Below, one piece after another: positions 32,141-43,640 of a DNA stretch of 64,000 nt. The notes below the pieces were generated by a model that made no database searches, was not told the DNA's origin, and saw only the letters and a list, made by a program, of their open reading frames with translations. The position numbers and the translations under genes are program-made. Origin of the DNA: Dipylidium caninum (taxonomy: Eukaryota; Platyhelminthes; Cestoda; Cyclophyllidea; Dipylidiidae); NCBI GenBank assembly GCA_017562135.1, contig QEYB01001583.1:33190-97189 (forward strand), read 5' to 3'. Every line of letters begins with the position of its first letter. The stretch's first letter is position 1.

Positions 32141-33129
32141 ATGGATGAGGCCTAAATTGTTGTGAGTGTTGGAGCACACGGTCAGGGGAAGGCGCGATAT
32201 CAGTGAGTAGCGCTGAAACAATCGGTTAAGGCGGCAAATGAATGATTTAAGTCAAGGCTTAGGAAAGGTATGAAAGTTTGCTGTCCGAGATAGGCCATCA
32301 AAGGCCACAGTTTATTCATGTACGCGAGTTTATTTAATGATTATTCTATACGTACACGACTTCGGAACAAACGCCAAGCAGCTGTCAAACCGTCAACTAT
32401 TTACTCTCACTGAGAAATAACTGACGACTGTCTGACCTGATCTGAGGTTTGGGAAATGGAATGTGGCCTTGCAGCAAGTGTGATAATATGGCAAATGGAG
32501 AATGAGACAACGATTTCTCAAAGGTTACCAAATGAACTGTGTGATTTCCATCAATCACCTTGTCATTTCCTACCCATTTGCAAAACATTTGTCATACGCC
32601 TTCCAACCCGCCGTCAGCATCACAACCAATCTTCACGACAGACAAAAGCATTGGTCCGAGTGGAGAACACTTATGTCTTTGCCTCTCTTTCGCCTTTCAT
32701 CACCCTTGCTTTGGCCGGCGACGTGTGAAATGGCCACAGTTGCCCTTTGATGCCTCACATCTACTCCGACCTGACATCCTTCGATGCCACTACACTTCAG
32801 CCTTCTCTTACTGGTTTGGAGAGATATTTGTCGACCTACAAGTGCATGACTTCTCAACCACCACCAGGCCACGAGAGCTGTCGTCTCCGTGACCAGTTTG
32901 TCTCGCGCGAAACACCACCTCACGTATCCAGTCACACGGCTGCCAACATTGGCGCTTGCAGGAAAGTGCCACCTGCGGTGCTTCGCGGTAGGTGCGGGCT
33001 CCTCTCGAGGGATGTGCAGTTGGTTACTTCATGTCCCACGTCGATTTGATGGATTACACGCTTGAACAGACGGACAGACGGTTGGCACTTCTGCCAGAAC
33101 AGTATTCAGCACGGAATTTCGATTTCGAA

Positions 33130-33360
33130 GGTGTGCATTTCTGTATGTACGTGTTTGTTTGAGTGCGTGCACACGCGTGTGCGTCTGTGCATTCGTATGA
33201 CATTGAATGCGTGTGTCTGTGCTTGTGTGTGCTTTGGGTGCGTATGTCTATGAATAGTGTTCCGTGAGTGCGTTTGTCGGTGTGCCTTTGTCTGCGTGCG
33301 TGTATCTGTGCCCATGTCCTGTGCGTGCGTGCGTGCGTTGCGTGCTTGTGGTTAGCGCAG
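33130..33360 (+). repeat. GT-rich simple repeat
   Basis: Mirror of 20740-20960, including TGCGTGCGTGCGTTGCGTG. Confidence 0.8.
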
Positions 33361-35010
33361 CCACAGTGATAGCTAAATCTGCGTGACTCTAAGTAAGTAG
33401 GAAATGAAGTGTCAAGTAAACCAGTTTATTTGCTGTCCGATCAAGGCCGCCCCTTTTGGGCTTTCTAGTCCTCACTCGACCTCTTAATTCCACTTTACGC
33501 CCTCATTTCACCCATGCCATTCGATTCTTATTTATTATCATTGCGTTGATATCATAATCAATCAACATATCCTCTCTAGTCATTGCAACAGGAGCTTCAT
33601 AGGCCTTCTCATTCTTGAATGCTTTCCTCTTTGACTAAATCCTAGTGTCTCAACTCACCAGTAGGAGAGGGAAATAAGCCACATTCAGCGCCGATAGACG
33701 CATTCCGTGCAAGTGAAGCTGAAAAGTGTGTGACTGGTCATTTGTAGGCATGCGACTCGGCTCGTACAGTTCCGTCTAAGTGGCTATCGCACCACGACAA
33801 CGTGAAGTCGATCAAATCGTCTGTGGATTTTGCTGCGTTTGAACTTCACTGCATCACCGAGTCCTGTGCATTCGGGTGGCTGAAATGTCCTGCAAAAGCG
33901 ATGTCCACATTGACAAGTGTTCATCATTGACATGCCTGAAACGTTGATGGCCATTTAATCGGAAAACCTTCTTCTTCATATCTCGTGCCTGCGATCATCA
34001 GTGCCTCTCCACTTTATTGCCACTTCTCGTCCCTCCAGTCGCTCAGACTCCAACAGCGCCTTGGTGAGACGACTGCGAGTGAGTGCATTAACGCGCTGTC
34101 AACCATGAGACGCACCTGTCAGAACTCATTCCACATGACGCTGTGCGGTCACTGCCCGCAGGCAAAGCCATACAAAACGACTAATGCATGAACGGTTTTT
34201 TGTTGGGTGGGGATGAAACACCCATGACGACTGATCAGAGCAAGTGAAAAGCGGAAGGAATGCATTTAACTTGACAGAGAGTGAATTTATCCTTGGCGAA
34301 GCTGTGTTTCCTCGGCGACACGACGAGCTCTCTGCATGTGGCCAGGTAAACGAGGGTGATGGCGAGGGTCTGCGCAACCAACTGTCTTCCCGTCATGGCA
34401 GATCCTCTTCCCTTATCCTAGGGGAATCAAATAGACGCACTGTCATATTAATTCGTGCTCATACTATGGCCAGTCAAAATTATGACAAGTAGAGAAATTG
34501 ACATTTGAAAAAGCCACCAATGAATTTGAGATGTGGAGTGTCATGCTGCAATTCGATTGGACCACGGTGCTCACTCTCTCCAGCCCACCTGTTTAACGCT
34601 GTCGTTCGATCCATGATTATAAACACGGCCCGGGGATTATTATTGCAAATCTCGAGTTCATTCAATGGGTCAGGAAGGATTGATTCGCATTATTCATCTG
34701 AATTTGCGCCGCCTCATTCGATAAGACCTGGATTGCCGATGGTTTTTCAGTGTATACGAACACGGAAGGCGCGATATCACTAAACATCGTTGGACCAATT
34801 ATCATAATCGCATAGACGAAACTCGTCCACGAGGTGTTTGACAGCGGTACAGGGAATCTTCTAAATGGGCGAATGTATCGAAGAGATTGTTGCCATGTTT
34901 ACCAAAGTAGAAATCGGTGAGTATTAATCGCGACTTGTTGAAATGGGGCGAAGTCCGCTGCTCGGTTGCAGGTGAGTGTGGGGGTTCGCAGCTGGGGGTA
35001 GGAAAGAGAC
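33360..35010. other. Inverted-repeat arm with inverted E block, no supported gene
   Basis: 33360-34400 is shared with 45247-46310 (inverted). 34415-34720 is an inverted E block. I see no consistent reading frame outside the E block. Confidence 0.4.
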
Positions 35011-35960
35011 GCGAGTTATCTCTTGACAAGTGCTGCTGTCAGTGTCAGGTGCAGCTAACCACCCGTTAATAGGCGTTGTTCATTTGTGCTGTCCAAAATA
35101 AGCCCTCAAATGCCTCTTTTTCTCCCAGTGTGAGAGTTAGTTTGCAGCTTATTCTCTACGAAACACCACGGCGGATTTAACCCTAGGCAGCTATTAAACC
35201 GGCAACTATTGACTCCTCACAGAGAAATATATGACCACTGTCTGATCTGATCTGAGGATTGGGAAATGGAATGCGGGCTTACAGCACAATTTATAATGCC
35301 GCCTAACCATTGACCTCAATCGTTTCAGTAAAGGGTGTTTGGCTGAACACACTATTCTTTTCCATGTCCACCCAGCCACCTTGCCGGTTACCTCCGTCAA
35401 GTTACCGAGAGTCGATGTGTTGAAGTGTGTGAATCCCCGTCATTCTACGTTTTCACCAGTGATCCGGGCGTAGACTCCCATTTGGCTATCGGCCTACTCC
35501 TCACGCGTTTGCGTCTGAAAACATTCCGCTGCATTACAAAACTCCTTTATTACCTCGAAGTGCTCCAGGATCGCTTCTACGCAGAACGTCGTCCTCAGAC
35601 GAAATGGAGACACCCGCGCCTACTGACATGACATGCGGGAAACACTTGTTCTGAGAATGTAAATGCACGTGCTTCATTTTCCACGAAATGGAACCATCGG
35701 CTCACCGACTGCCTGCGTTAAACCACATCAATCCACGCCCACAGTAAGGCTCGAAGACTCAGCGGGAAGCGGTGTTGGCGGCTGCGACGACGCATGTGGT
35801 TAGGGATTTCTGAATACATGCTGATGCGCAGTGGAACAAGGAAAACGTTCAGTTTCCCAAAGGGGAACAAAAAACCTCTTTGATCCCATTCTGTGGATAC
35901 CTTCGGGCGCAGTGGAAGAATTGCTATGGTTGTTGGCAGGAGAATGCAAGGACAATGATC
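35011..35960 (+). other. Arm region with a short protein-like stretch
   Basis: At 35425-35631 a plus frame reads DPGVDSHLAIGLLLTRL and LKTFRCITKLLYYLEVLQD, then RFYAERRPQTKWRHPRLL and a stop. The mirror copy (44336-43983) is broken by single-base indels and reads FFTSDPGVDSHL, EVLQDRF. Possibly an exon of unknown type. The rest of the stretch shows nothing. Confidence 0.25.
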
Positions 35961-35967
35961 ACATTCA

Positions 35968-36342
35968 TCACCATCTTGTCGACCGCTGGCAATCCTTAAA
36001 GGGGCATTGCAGCGTTAGCGCTCTCCGCGCCACGTCGAGCTTCGCGATCACTGTTGGCATGCCAGTATGCACAGTTGCGGAATCGTCCGAAGGCATTTCA
36101 TTGCAACCTTCACACCACGCAGCACGTCGCAGTAGCTCTGGTCCAACCTGCCCCTCAAGGCTGCCTTGCCATTGGAGGGGCGAGTTAATGTCCTGCACCG
36201 AAATATGCCCTCCGAAGGTCGCGGATGGGTTTCCACTCTCACCTCCAACGTCGAAGCATACCTCTTGTAGGTCTGTGACTGTTGACAGCCGGAGGCAGTT
36301 CGAGGGCACATTTCGTGGACTTCACATGGGAATGCATCCGCC
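35968..36342 (-). CDS. G: candidate exons of an unknown protein
   Basis: On the minus strand a piece reading LLMRQIGNLVEAVVQESLSS then GGQ (36410-36355) is followed by a GTGAGG donor. After a CTGTCAACAG acceptor-like site the strand stays open in two frames to about 35970, one with TYKRYASTLE and CDVLRGVKVAMKCLRTIPQ, one with WCEGCNEMPSDDSATVHTGM and CPFKDC. The mirror copy at 43255-43640 cannot decide, because it differs only by homopolymer indels. The plus strand also holds a 244-codon frame (35831-36565). Coding is likely but the strand and frame are unsettled. Confidence 0.3.
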
Positions 36343-36535
36343 TAGTCGATCTGAATCCTCACCTGACCACCAGACGAAAGTGACTCCTGCACGACTGCCT
36401 CCACAAGATTTCCAATCTGACGCATCAACAAGCCGGGAGACCGAGCGGGTCTCCTCGTTCTCATACACACGCCGACTGCACGACATGAAGGGGACGCAGC
36501 AGGGAGGAACGCTGTCCGATGAGGTTGAGACAAGT

Positions 36536-37085
36536 CCAGGTGGTCCGAGGGCACTGTTCACGTGAATGGGAGTTTTGATGGCACCATAAGAGGCATTAGG
36601 CAAGTGACTCTGCAGCCTTCCTCAGTCGCCAAGGCTGAGAATCGCTGATTGCGCAATGATGACGCGGTCCCATGTGGATAGAATGTGATGCAGCGCTAGC
36701 AACTGTCAAACGTCTTCATGGGTGTCATGGTGATTTGTCCACATTTGAGTTTTCCTCTGACGGAGGCGAGGAACCACTTCCTACCAACCACGACATATGA
36801 CAGAACAGATCCCGCGAGGAGACGGGACGAGGAGAAAGGAGGCAGGACACGTGAAAAACGGGTTGTGATGGTGGCAGCTCGATGAGGTGAATGACCGCGG
36901 ACAGGGTGAAACGCAAGAAGACTGAGGATTTTCCTCTCTGCAAGTCCTGGTTGGAAAGTGGAGAGACGAGACAACTGCGTAATGGTGAACTGCGAGGCGG
37001 ACTTGCCTCCTCCAAGTGCACAACCTCGAGACAAAAACACTCGCCATCGGCCGTCTATCGTTGCAACAGAACTCACCCCTCCGGG
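36536..37085. other. Unique spacer, no supported gene
   Basis: Starts at the inner edge of inverted repeat 2 and ends at R1 copy 2. Minus-strand frames (37076-36696 and two others) overlap one another and have no second copy for testing. Confidence 0.35.
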
Positions 37086-37978
37086 CGAGGTTACTGCGCT
37101 GATTTAAATATAAACGTCCTCCGCATCACGTCGACGCCCTTTATGAACTTCTCCCCAGCAGAGCCTCGAGAAGTTGACCGACTTGGCAGAAAAATCTACA
37201 CCACTGCCGCAGTCTGGTGAACGTAGACTGTGGTTGGGCCTCCAGAAGGCCACTTTGCCCACATCCTCAAATTCTTGGAGCCCAAGACATCCTGGACATC
37301 AGACGTCCGCCTCACGCCCCAACCACTGCTTCCCTCATCAGTTCCCCTTTGTCTGCATGGAGAAATAAACAAGTCCGCAATTTGGCCTCTCTTCTAAGTT
37401 TATTTTTACCAAGGCATACTCGGCATTGCCATGTGTTGTATCGTGGAATCGTGGCAGTTATGCCCTTCCCCAAACTCTCACTCATCTCGTCGTCGTCGTT
37501 GTGAGCAGCCGGCAAGTGTATTGCAATCACCGCACCGAAGGTGGTGGAGTGGCCAGCGTGGATGCGGAGCATTGCGTTAGGCTGCAGCCTCGTGGCGACA
37601 TTCATTTCCATGTTCATCATGACAAAGGGGTTACTGAAGTATTCAGAGTTGCTCCAATCTAGGGGAGATACAAACACCCGCCTTGGGTGATTCTGAGTTC
37701 TCGAGACGAGAGCAACAAGGGCGAGACGACGCTCTTACTTGGCTTGTTGGCTTAGTGGGGCATTGGAATCTCATTGCCGACCTACGAGACATGGGTAAGA
37801 TCACCTTGCCAAATTCCCTTCACGCATATGCGTCTAATTGACAGGACATTGCGACCTGCGTTGGGTGTATGCACGATATTTCATTGACATTTTCAACATG
37901 ATAATCGCCAGTCTGACAGTGGCCAGCGGGTGCAAGTTTGGGCAACGGTGAGCACTGCACGGGTCAAAGGCTAAAGTG
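37086..37978 (+). repeat. Segmental duplication R1, copy 2
   Basis: Direct copy of 8-896. Ends by switching to E-block sequence at about 37980 (GATTTTGCCAATTGGTCCAA). Confidence 0.8.
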
Positions 37979-38091
37979 CGATTTTGCCAATTGGTCCAAC
38001 GATATTTAGTGATATCGCGCCCTTCCGTGTTCGTATACACTGAAAAACCATCGGCAATCCAGGTCTTATCGATTGAGGCGGCGCAATTCAG

Positions 38092-38385
38092 ATGAATAAT
38101 GCGAATCAATCCTTCCTGACCCATTGAATGAACTCGAGAGTTGCAATTATAATCCCCGGGCCGTATTTTTAATCGCATCGAAAGACAGCGTTGAGCAGTG
38201 GGCTGGAGAGAGTGAGCACCGTGGTCCAATCGAATTGCAGCATGACACTCCACATCTCAAATTCATTGGTGTCTTTTCAAATGTCAATTTCTCTACTTGT
38301 CATAATTTTGACTGTCCATAGTATGAGCACGAATTATGTGACAGTGCGTCTATTTGATTACCCTTAGGATAAGGGAAGAGTATCC
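38092..38385 (-). repeat. E block, copy 3
   Basis: See copy at 15175. Here the minus strand stays open from 38253 to 37834, including SRVHSMGQEGLIRIIHLNC, then ASIDKTWIADGFSVYTN and RDITKYRWTNW, crossing from E sequence into R1. The longest open E-type frame in the window. Confidence 0.55.
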
Positions 38386-38389
38386 TGCC

Positions 38390-39104
38390 ATGTGGTGGAC
38401 ACAAGGGAGCGAGTAACGTAGGGGACACTGTCGTTTGGATCAGTGACCAACGTGTCTACTCACTTTGACATACTGTAAGTGGTAAATCAAATTCCGTTGA
38501 TAGACACGATGTGGGCATGACGCGTGCCGCAGTTCGGAGGGGTGGGGGAGGGGGAGGAGCGCAAACAGCTTGATGGTCTGAATGAGTCCCTGTCTCACCC
38601 GCATTCTTTCCAAACGTGGCGCATCACAGTCCCCGCTACATTTAATAAGGTAAGCGTGGGGGCGACCAGTGACTGTAGAAAACGGATTTGGAAAGAGGGT
38701 GTGGACAGAAGGCAAGCCACGTTGGTAGAGTAGGCGGTCATGGGACAGGGCGTTCTGTGCGCTCTCCGTGGACAGAACATTTGGTCTCTTAGTCGCCGAT
38801 TTCTGGAACATCAGGTTACCGGCTTGCCGCTACCAGCGACAACTTACTTTTCATGTCTCATGCCTCCGATCATCAATTCCTTTCCACTCATCTCTTCTTC
38901 ACTCTGCTCTCACTCAGACCATAATAAAGACTCGCACCGCCTTAGAGGAAGGCAACCAACTCGCGGCTACAGACACCAACATTTTTGGGTGAATTTGCAT
39001 CAACATTGCCATCTCCACGTCAGTTATGTCGGCGCCACCCTCGTTTCTGCCTCATCTGCCTCCTCGCTCAGCTAACTAATGCAATCAGCTTCTACATACC
39101 GGCT
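38390..39104. other. Unique stretch, no supported gene
   Basis: A 123-codon frame on the minus strand (38811-38440) and a 111-codon frame on the plus strand (38740-39075) overlap. Neither has a copy or recognisable domain. Confidence 0.35.
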
Positions 39105-40256
39105 TCTTTTGCTGTGGAACTGCTACTCGTAGGAGCTGATGGGGTTCGTCGACACACTTGTTGGCGTCATGCCATAATTCGGCAGCTGCTGCAACTCTTC
39201 CTTCCACCGTGGACGATGACTACCGCCTCGTTCCTGCTCTGCTTCTAATCAGACGCTGCCATCGCGGCCGACCTTTGGCGTGAATGTTGACGGATGGCAA
39301 AATCAGATCTTCTGGGATGAAACTCGAGTCGCGTATGCTTACTACTGCTGCTAACATGCTTGTATTTCCATTTACTGACGCATTCAGTACTCACCTCCAA
39401 AACTTCCGCGTCGTCAAATGACACACGGAAGTGGGAGAGAGTGGCGGTTGGTTGAGAGGTTAGCACGGTAGGCGGCGATTTGAGGCCGCGTCGGTGCACG
39501 GAGGAGCAAGAGGCTGAACGCACACCAAGAAAGAAGGCAGAGGAGAGCAAATGTTGGCTGGATTCCACTCCAAGGCGATGGAGTTGACACTCGTGTGATA
39601 TTCAAGGCTACGAGGTCTCCGATTCTCTCGAGAATGGCCAAATTAGTCCAGAGTCACGAGTGAGGACTGACTGGACGCAGCTTCCACATTGGATCCTTTC
39701 GTGGCTTCACCAACCAAATGATCAGAGGTAAGGCTATTTATCGGACTGTGGACATTTCCAAAGAAGTCAATCACGAGAGGAAGGAGGAAGCTTCTTTTCC
39801 TGGCACAATTCCCACGCTCACCGAGTGGTCGCGGTGACGACGTTTACGACGGTGCAGTGCGGCCAACTGCGCGCGAAGACGCGTCGTGAGGCTTGGCGCC
39901 GAGTTGGTGAAGCACACAAGGACGTGTAGTCGCTGTGGGGCGAACAGGAGTCAACGGACGGCATGGCTTCCTCTTCCACCGACTGTCGCTTGCAGCGCCT
40001 CCTTGTTGGGATTTGAGAAGAACGCCTTGACGACGCCCTAAATAGGCGCTCGAGAGTGCGGAGAGCGCAGCTCACTAGTCAGCGGTGAGTGGATGTCAGT
40101 TGATGAGTTTTATTCACGTAGATGTCTCCTCGATTGAAAACCGCTCACTGCTCAGTACACGAGAGGCAATCAGGCTGGCTCACAAGGCCATTTGCACCCT
40201 CTACGTCTACTGACTCCTCAACTGACGCGAACTCCACTGCTCTTTCTGCTTGCATT
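39105..40256 (+). repeat. Segmental duplication R2, copy 2
   Basis: Direct copy of 1301-2458, ending inside the tract CTGCTTGCATTCCTTAACAA, after which it continues into sequence mirrored at 11265-12700. Confidence 0.8.
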
Positions 40257-40830
40257 CCTTAACAATGCCATTCGAAAGTAATTATTCACTCTGTCGACTG
40301 CTTCGTCAACTGGTACGATCGCTACTGTGACTACTCCCTTGCAAAGTCCGAGGAACCTGGGTAGACGAGAGTAGCTCCTCCACTCTATGTTTCATTTGGC
40401 CATCCCCTGTCAAGCCTGATGCTCTCCTCTCCTTGGCCGACCACCCACGTTGAAGGGGTAGGAGGAAGAGTAAGATGAGGAGGAGGAGGTCGACGGCTCC
40501 GTTTATCTCTCGTCTTGCCTGTCAAGACGGCTTGGCATTGTCGTGTTGAAAGCACGCGATGATGTTATGACTGCATGGGTCTCCTCAACCACTTATTGAA
40601 GTGTTTTGCTATTCTCTATGTTTTGTAATGCAGTGTAGAATGATAAAGTTCTTCTAATCTCACATGTGCCTATTATCTGCGAGTAGATATTTTGTATCTC
40701 CAACAAGTTCTACAACTGGTCGAGGCATCAGCAGCGCAATCTGCTATTGTCCGAGCTCTGTCGCTAACATTGATATATTGGGAGAACACTTTCCCTAGAT
40801 TCGACCGGACTGAAGTCTTTTGGAAGCCGA
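40257..40830 (-). repeat. Inverted copy of part of C block and of 11265-11645
   Basis: Reverse complement of the region with the 105-codon frame at 11099-11416 and the start of C block 2. That frame has a stop here. Confidence 0.6.
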
Positions 40831-42160
40831 GATAAATCAACTGCGATCAGGTGTTGTGACTTGATGGGATGTAATTGAGAGGACTATCGACCCTAGTCGC
40901 ATGTGAGGACAATTGAGGACACTTTAAGTATCCTCGGCTTCATTGGACTGTAAAACAAGTTCGTCAAATTACAATATAATCTCGCCATACCACATTTATT
41001 CATGTGGTATGGAATTAATGAAGAGGAGGTGAAGTGAAGTCTTTTGGAAGTCGGGCCAGTGGGAGAGGCGGGTGAGGGGTCCATCTCATTCACCCACCTC
41101 CCCAGTGGCGCGCCTGTGACCTTATGCACGTCGGAAGATGTCCGCAGGGACAGGAGAATTTTGTAGCCACATTAGGTGCAAATGGAGACGACAGCTTCCA
41201 TTTGAAAACTCAATTTTCCCTATGTAGATGGCAAAGTAGGCGTGTGTGCGTGTGTCTGTGTCTGTGTGTGGTGCATCATCGATGCGCCAGCGTCACTAGG
41301 TTGTGGGGAGAGGTGGAATCTTGCCAGATTGCAAATAATTGTGGGCTGCATCTCACCCACCTCAGTCGCCCCTCATAGTTGTGGCGTATCAAATGTCCTG
41401 TCGAAGTCTCGTGCAAACAGCCACTTCGTTAAATGCGCATTGAAACAAGCGCAAAGGCCCAGTGCGATTCCAGTTCAATGTAACGCCTGTTTATTAGTTT
41501 GGGACGAAGAAGACGGAGAAGCAGAAAGCACATCAATGCGAGTGCAAATACTGCGGCTTGACTCCACTCGATGCGATGCGATGCGATGCGATGCGATGAC
41601 GTAGCTTCTCAGTGAGCTGTCCCCGCGATTAGATGAATGTGAAGTGTTGAATAAACACTCGCCACGCTCTGAAGCAGGTTAGAGGTTAACGCCTCGCCGA
41701 GGCAATGCTCTCACTCATTTGCATGAACACTAAGGGGAGACACTGGAGGAGAGTACGAAGTTGCCTCGAGCATTTGGGTGCTTGCAGTGCGATTTTCAGC
41801 GCAAGAAAGCGTTGTCGTTGACCAACTCACTTCACAGTGGCGTCTATGACCGTCACGTAGCCCACCTGGATTGACCACCGCCCGGCACCTAGTGTGGAAG
41901 GCAGAAGATTTCTTTTGCGATCATCACTAATCACCACGGGGATCAGTTGCAATGTCCACGTAGTAGAATGGCATCACTTAGCGCGGTCGAGGCCTCAATG
42001 AACAGTCCACAGTGTAGAACAAGGCATCAGTGCGAAGTGTTTGAAGCAAGCGCAAAACGCGTCTGAAGCCTCTCACCCTGCGAAGCAGGCTGAGGAATCG
42101 CCGCACGAATCGGGGCAGTGAGGGTGGCACCAACTGTGCAGAGTGAAGAATAAAGCAGGC
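40831..42160. other. Unique region with simple repeats
   Basis: Contains a palindrome-like CACATTTATTCATGTGGTAT near 40989-41008, a GTGTGTCTGTG tract (41235-41275) and a pentanucleotide repeat (41567-41598). It has no copy elsewhere in the window, and no frame I can support. Confidence 0.4.
41567..41598 (+). repeat. (CGATG)n tandem repeat
   Basis: Six uninterrupted CGATG units, the only one of its kind in the window. Confidence 0.9.
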
Positions 42161-42185
42161 TCATCACTCACAATTTCACATGGAT

Positions 42186-42191
42186 TTATTC
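42186..42191 (-). terminator. AATAAA poly(A) signal of H
   Basis: Minus-strand AATAAA (CGAATAAATCC), about 72 bases beyond the stop codon of H, at a suitable distance for 3' end formation. Confidence 0.5.
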
Positions 42192-42262
42192 GAAAGCGAA
42201 ATATGACATGTGTAGATAGACGTTGCAAAGGGATCAGATTGGAGCTATTACGATCACACATA

Positions 42263-42508
42263 TCAAAGAGATTTCGCGTCAATCGAGACGGCGGCGCCAT
42301 CCTCCGAGTCGAAGACGTCCTCCTCCATAACACCCGCTGCAGCGGGTGGCACGTAGCGCATGGAGTCGGTGAGGTGCACGCACGGGACTAACATGCTTCC
42401 ACACTCCGAACTCATCCTTGAGGAAGAGTGAGAGGAGAAAAGCCTAGGAAAGAGAACTCGGTGGCCGGTGGTGCTCGTGGCTGAAGGGGTACAGGTCAGA
42501 TCATACAC
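42263..42508 (-). CDS. H: terminal exon of an unknown protein
   Basis: After a pyrimidine-rich stretch ending TTCCTCAAG (about 42421), the minus-strand frame reads MSSECGSMLVPCVHLTDSMR, then YVPPAAAGVMEEDVFDSEDG and AAVSIDAKSL with a TGA at 42263-42265. The composition, with acidic residues and no low-complexity bias, differs from the many shadow frames here, and an AATAAA follows at 42186. The frame extends upstream to an ATG at 42508 without a stop, but that part looks less protein-like and is probably intron. It is single-copy in this window. I do not recognise the family, and upstream exons were not found in 42509-43100. Confidence 0.45.
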   Translation of the reverse strand: MYDLTCTPSATSTTGHRVLFPRLFSSHSSSRMSSECGSMLVPCVHLTDSMRYVPPAAAGVMEEDVFDSEDGAAVSIDAKSL

Positions 42509-43109
42509 AGCTCCTTAGCAGACAAGTGTGATAATGCGACAAGGTGGTAAAGATGAACCATCAGCTCGTACTGACGAGTATCCTACTTGCCCACAGAGCA
42601 TAAACACTTGTTAAGTAACAGGCCGATGGGTTGCTTGCAGGTTGAGTGATAATGCGGAAAAAGAGGAGTCCAGCGGCCCTTTCCCGGACGAATTGGCAAG
42701 GTCACGGTGCCAAAAACCCGCTGGACTGATTAATGTCCCCAATGAAATATCGTGAACGCCAACCCGAAGTCCTTCCCGTAAGAGCGTCGTCTCGCCCTCT
42801 CGTCTCGAGACTCAGAGGCGGGTGTTTGTATCTCTGTATTCTGAAATCCCGGCTGGCCACTCCACCACCTTCGGTGCGGTGATTGCATCCACTTGCCGGC
42901 TGCTCGAAGAGATTGGGAAGGGTAAACTACTTGCCCAGATATGAGGAATAAACTCAATGTGGATAAATCATGACATGAAGAGTTGATGTGGGCAAAGTTT
43001 GCTGGGAGCGCAGTGTGTGGGGGAGCAGACGATTCTATCCACAGCGGAGCGCATCATGCTCCGAGCCCACCCGACAGTCACTTTCTAATGCCTCCCAAAA
43101 CATCCCTTT
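42509..43109. other. Unique spacer, no supported gene
   Basis: Holds scattered pieces of R1- and S-like sequence (42640-42700, 42760-42910 inverted R1-like). No frame supported. Ends at the inner edge of inverted repeat 2. Confidence 0.35.
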
Positions 43110-43324
43110 CACATTCAACCTTTCAACCTCATCGGACAGCGTTGTCAGTCGGCGGTGTGTCTCAACCTCATGAGAAACGAGGAACCCGCTCGTCTCCGGC
43201 TTGTTGATGCGTCAGATTGGAAAATCTTGTGGAGGCAGTCGTGCAGGAGTCACTTTCGTCTGGTGGTCAGGTGAGGATTCAGATCGACTAGGCGGATGCA
43301 TTCCCATGTGAAGTCCACGAAAAT

Positions 43325-43640
43325 GTGCCCTCGAACTGCCTCCGGCTGTCAACAGTCACAGACCTACAAGAGGTATGCTTCGACGTTGGAGGTGAGAGTG
43401 GAAACCCATCCGCGACCTTCGGAGGGCATATTTCGGTGCAGGACATTAACTCGCCCCTCCAATGGCAAGGCAGCCTTGAGGGGCAGGGTTGGACCAGAGC
43501 TACTGCGACGTGCTGCGTGGTGTGAAGGTTGCAATGAAATGCCTTCGGACGATTCCGCAACTGTGCATACTGGCATGCCAACAGTGATCGCGAAGCTCGA
43601 CGTGGCGCGGAGAGCGCTAACGCTGCAAATGCCCCTTTAA
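43325..43640 (+). CDS. G, mirror copy
   Basis: Plus-strand counterpart of 36309-35968, with frames reading CEGCNEMPSDDSATVHTGM and TDLQEVCFDVGGESGNP. Extra bases (GGGCAGGGTTGG, GCAAATGCCCC) break each frame once. See the entry at 35968. Confidence 0.25.

Larger units (their letters stand above)
30235..33657 (-). repeat. Large inverted repeat 1, right arm
   Basis: Reverse complement of 20446-23830. From about 31000 rightward it also forms the start of the left arm of inverted repeat 2. Confidence 0.75.
31000..36535 (+). repeat. Large inverted repeat 2, left arm
   Basis: Matches the reverse complement of 43110-48573 over about 5.5 kb. Outer break at about 31000/48573, inner break at about 36535/43110. 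Differences I could see are mostly missing or extra single bases in runs (for example GGAACAAAAAACC against GGAACAAAAACC), with few substitutions. Confidence 0.75.

Noticed and set aside
33020..33125. Protein-like stretch GYFMSHVDLMDYTLE and LALLPEQYSARNFDF in block S
   Set aside because: Attractive as an exon, but two of four copies shift frame within it (TGGGTTGG against TGGTTGG), no strong acceptor precedes it, and the antisense strand is also open. It deserves re-testing after polishing.
35831..36565. The longest open frame in the window (244 codons, plus strand)
   Set aside because: It runs antisense to G, is broken in the mirror copy and has a serine/threonine-rich, shadow-like composition. 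I kept it only as an alternative within G.
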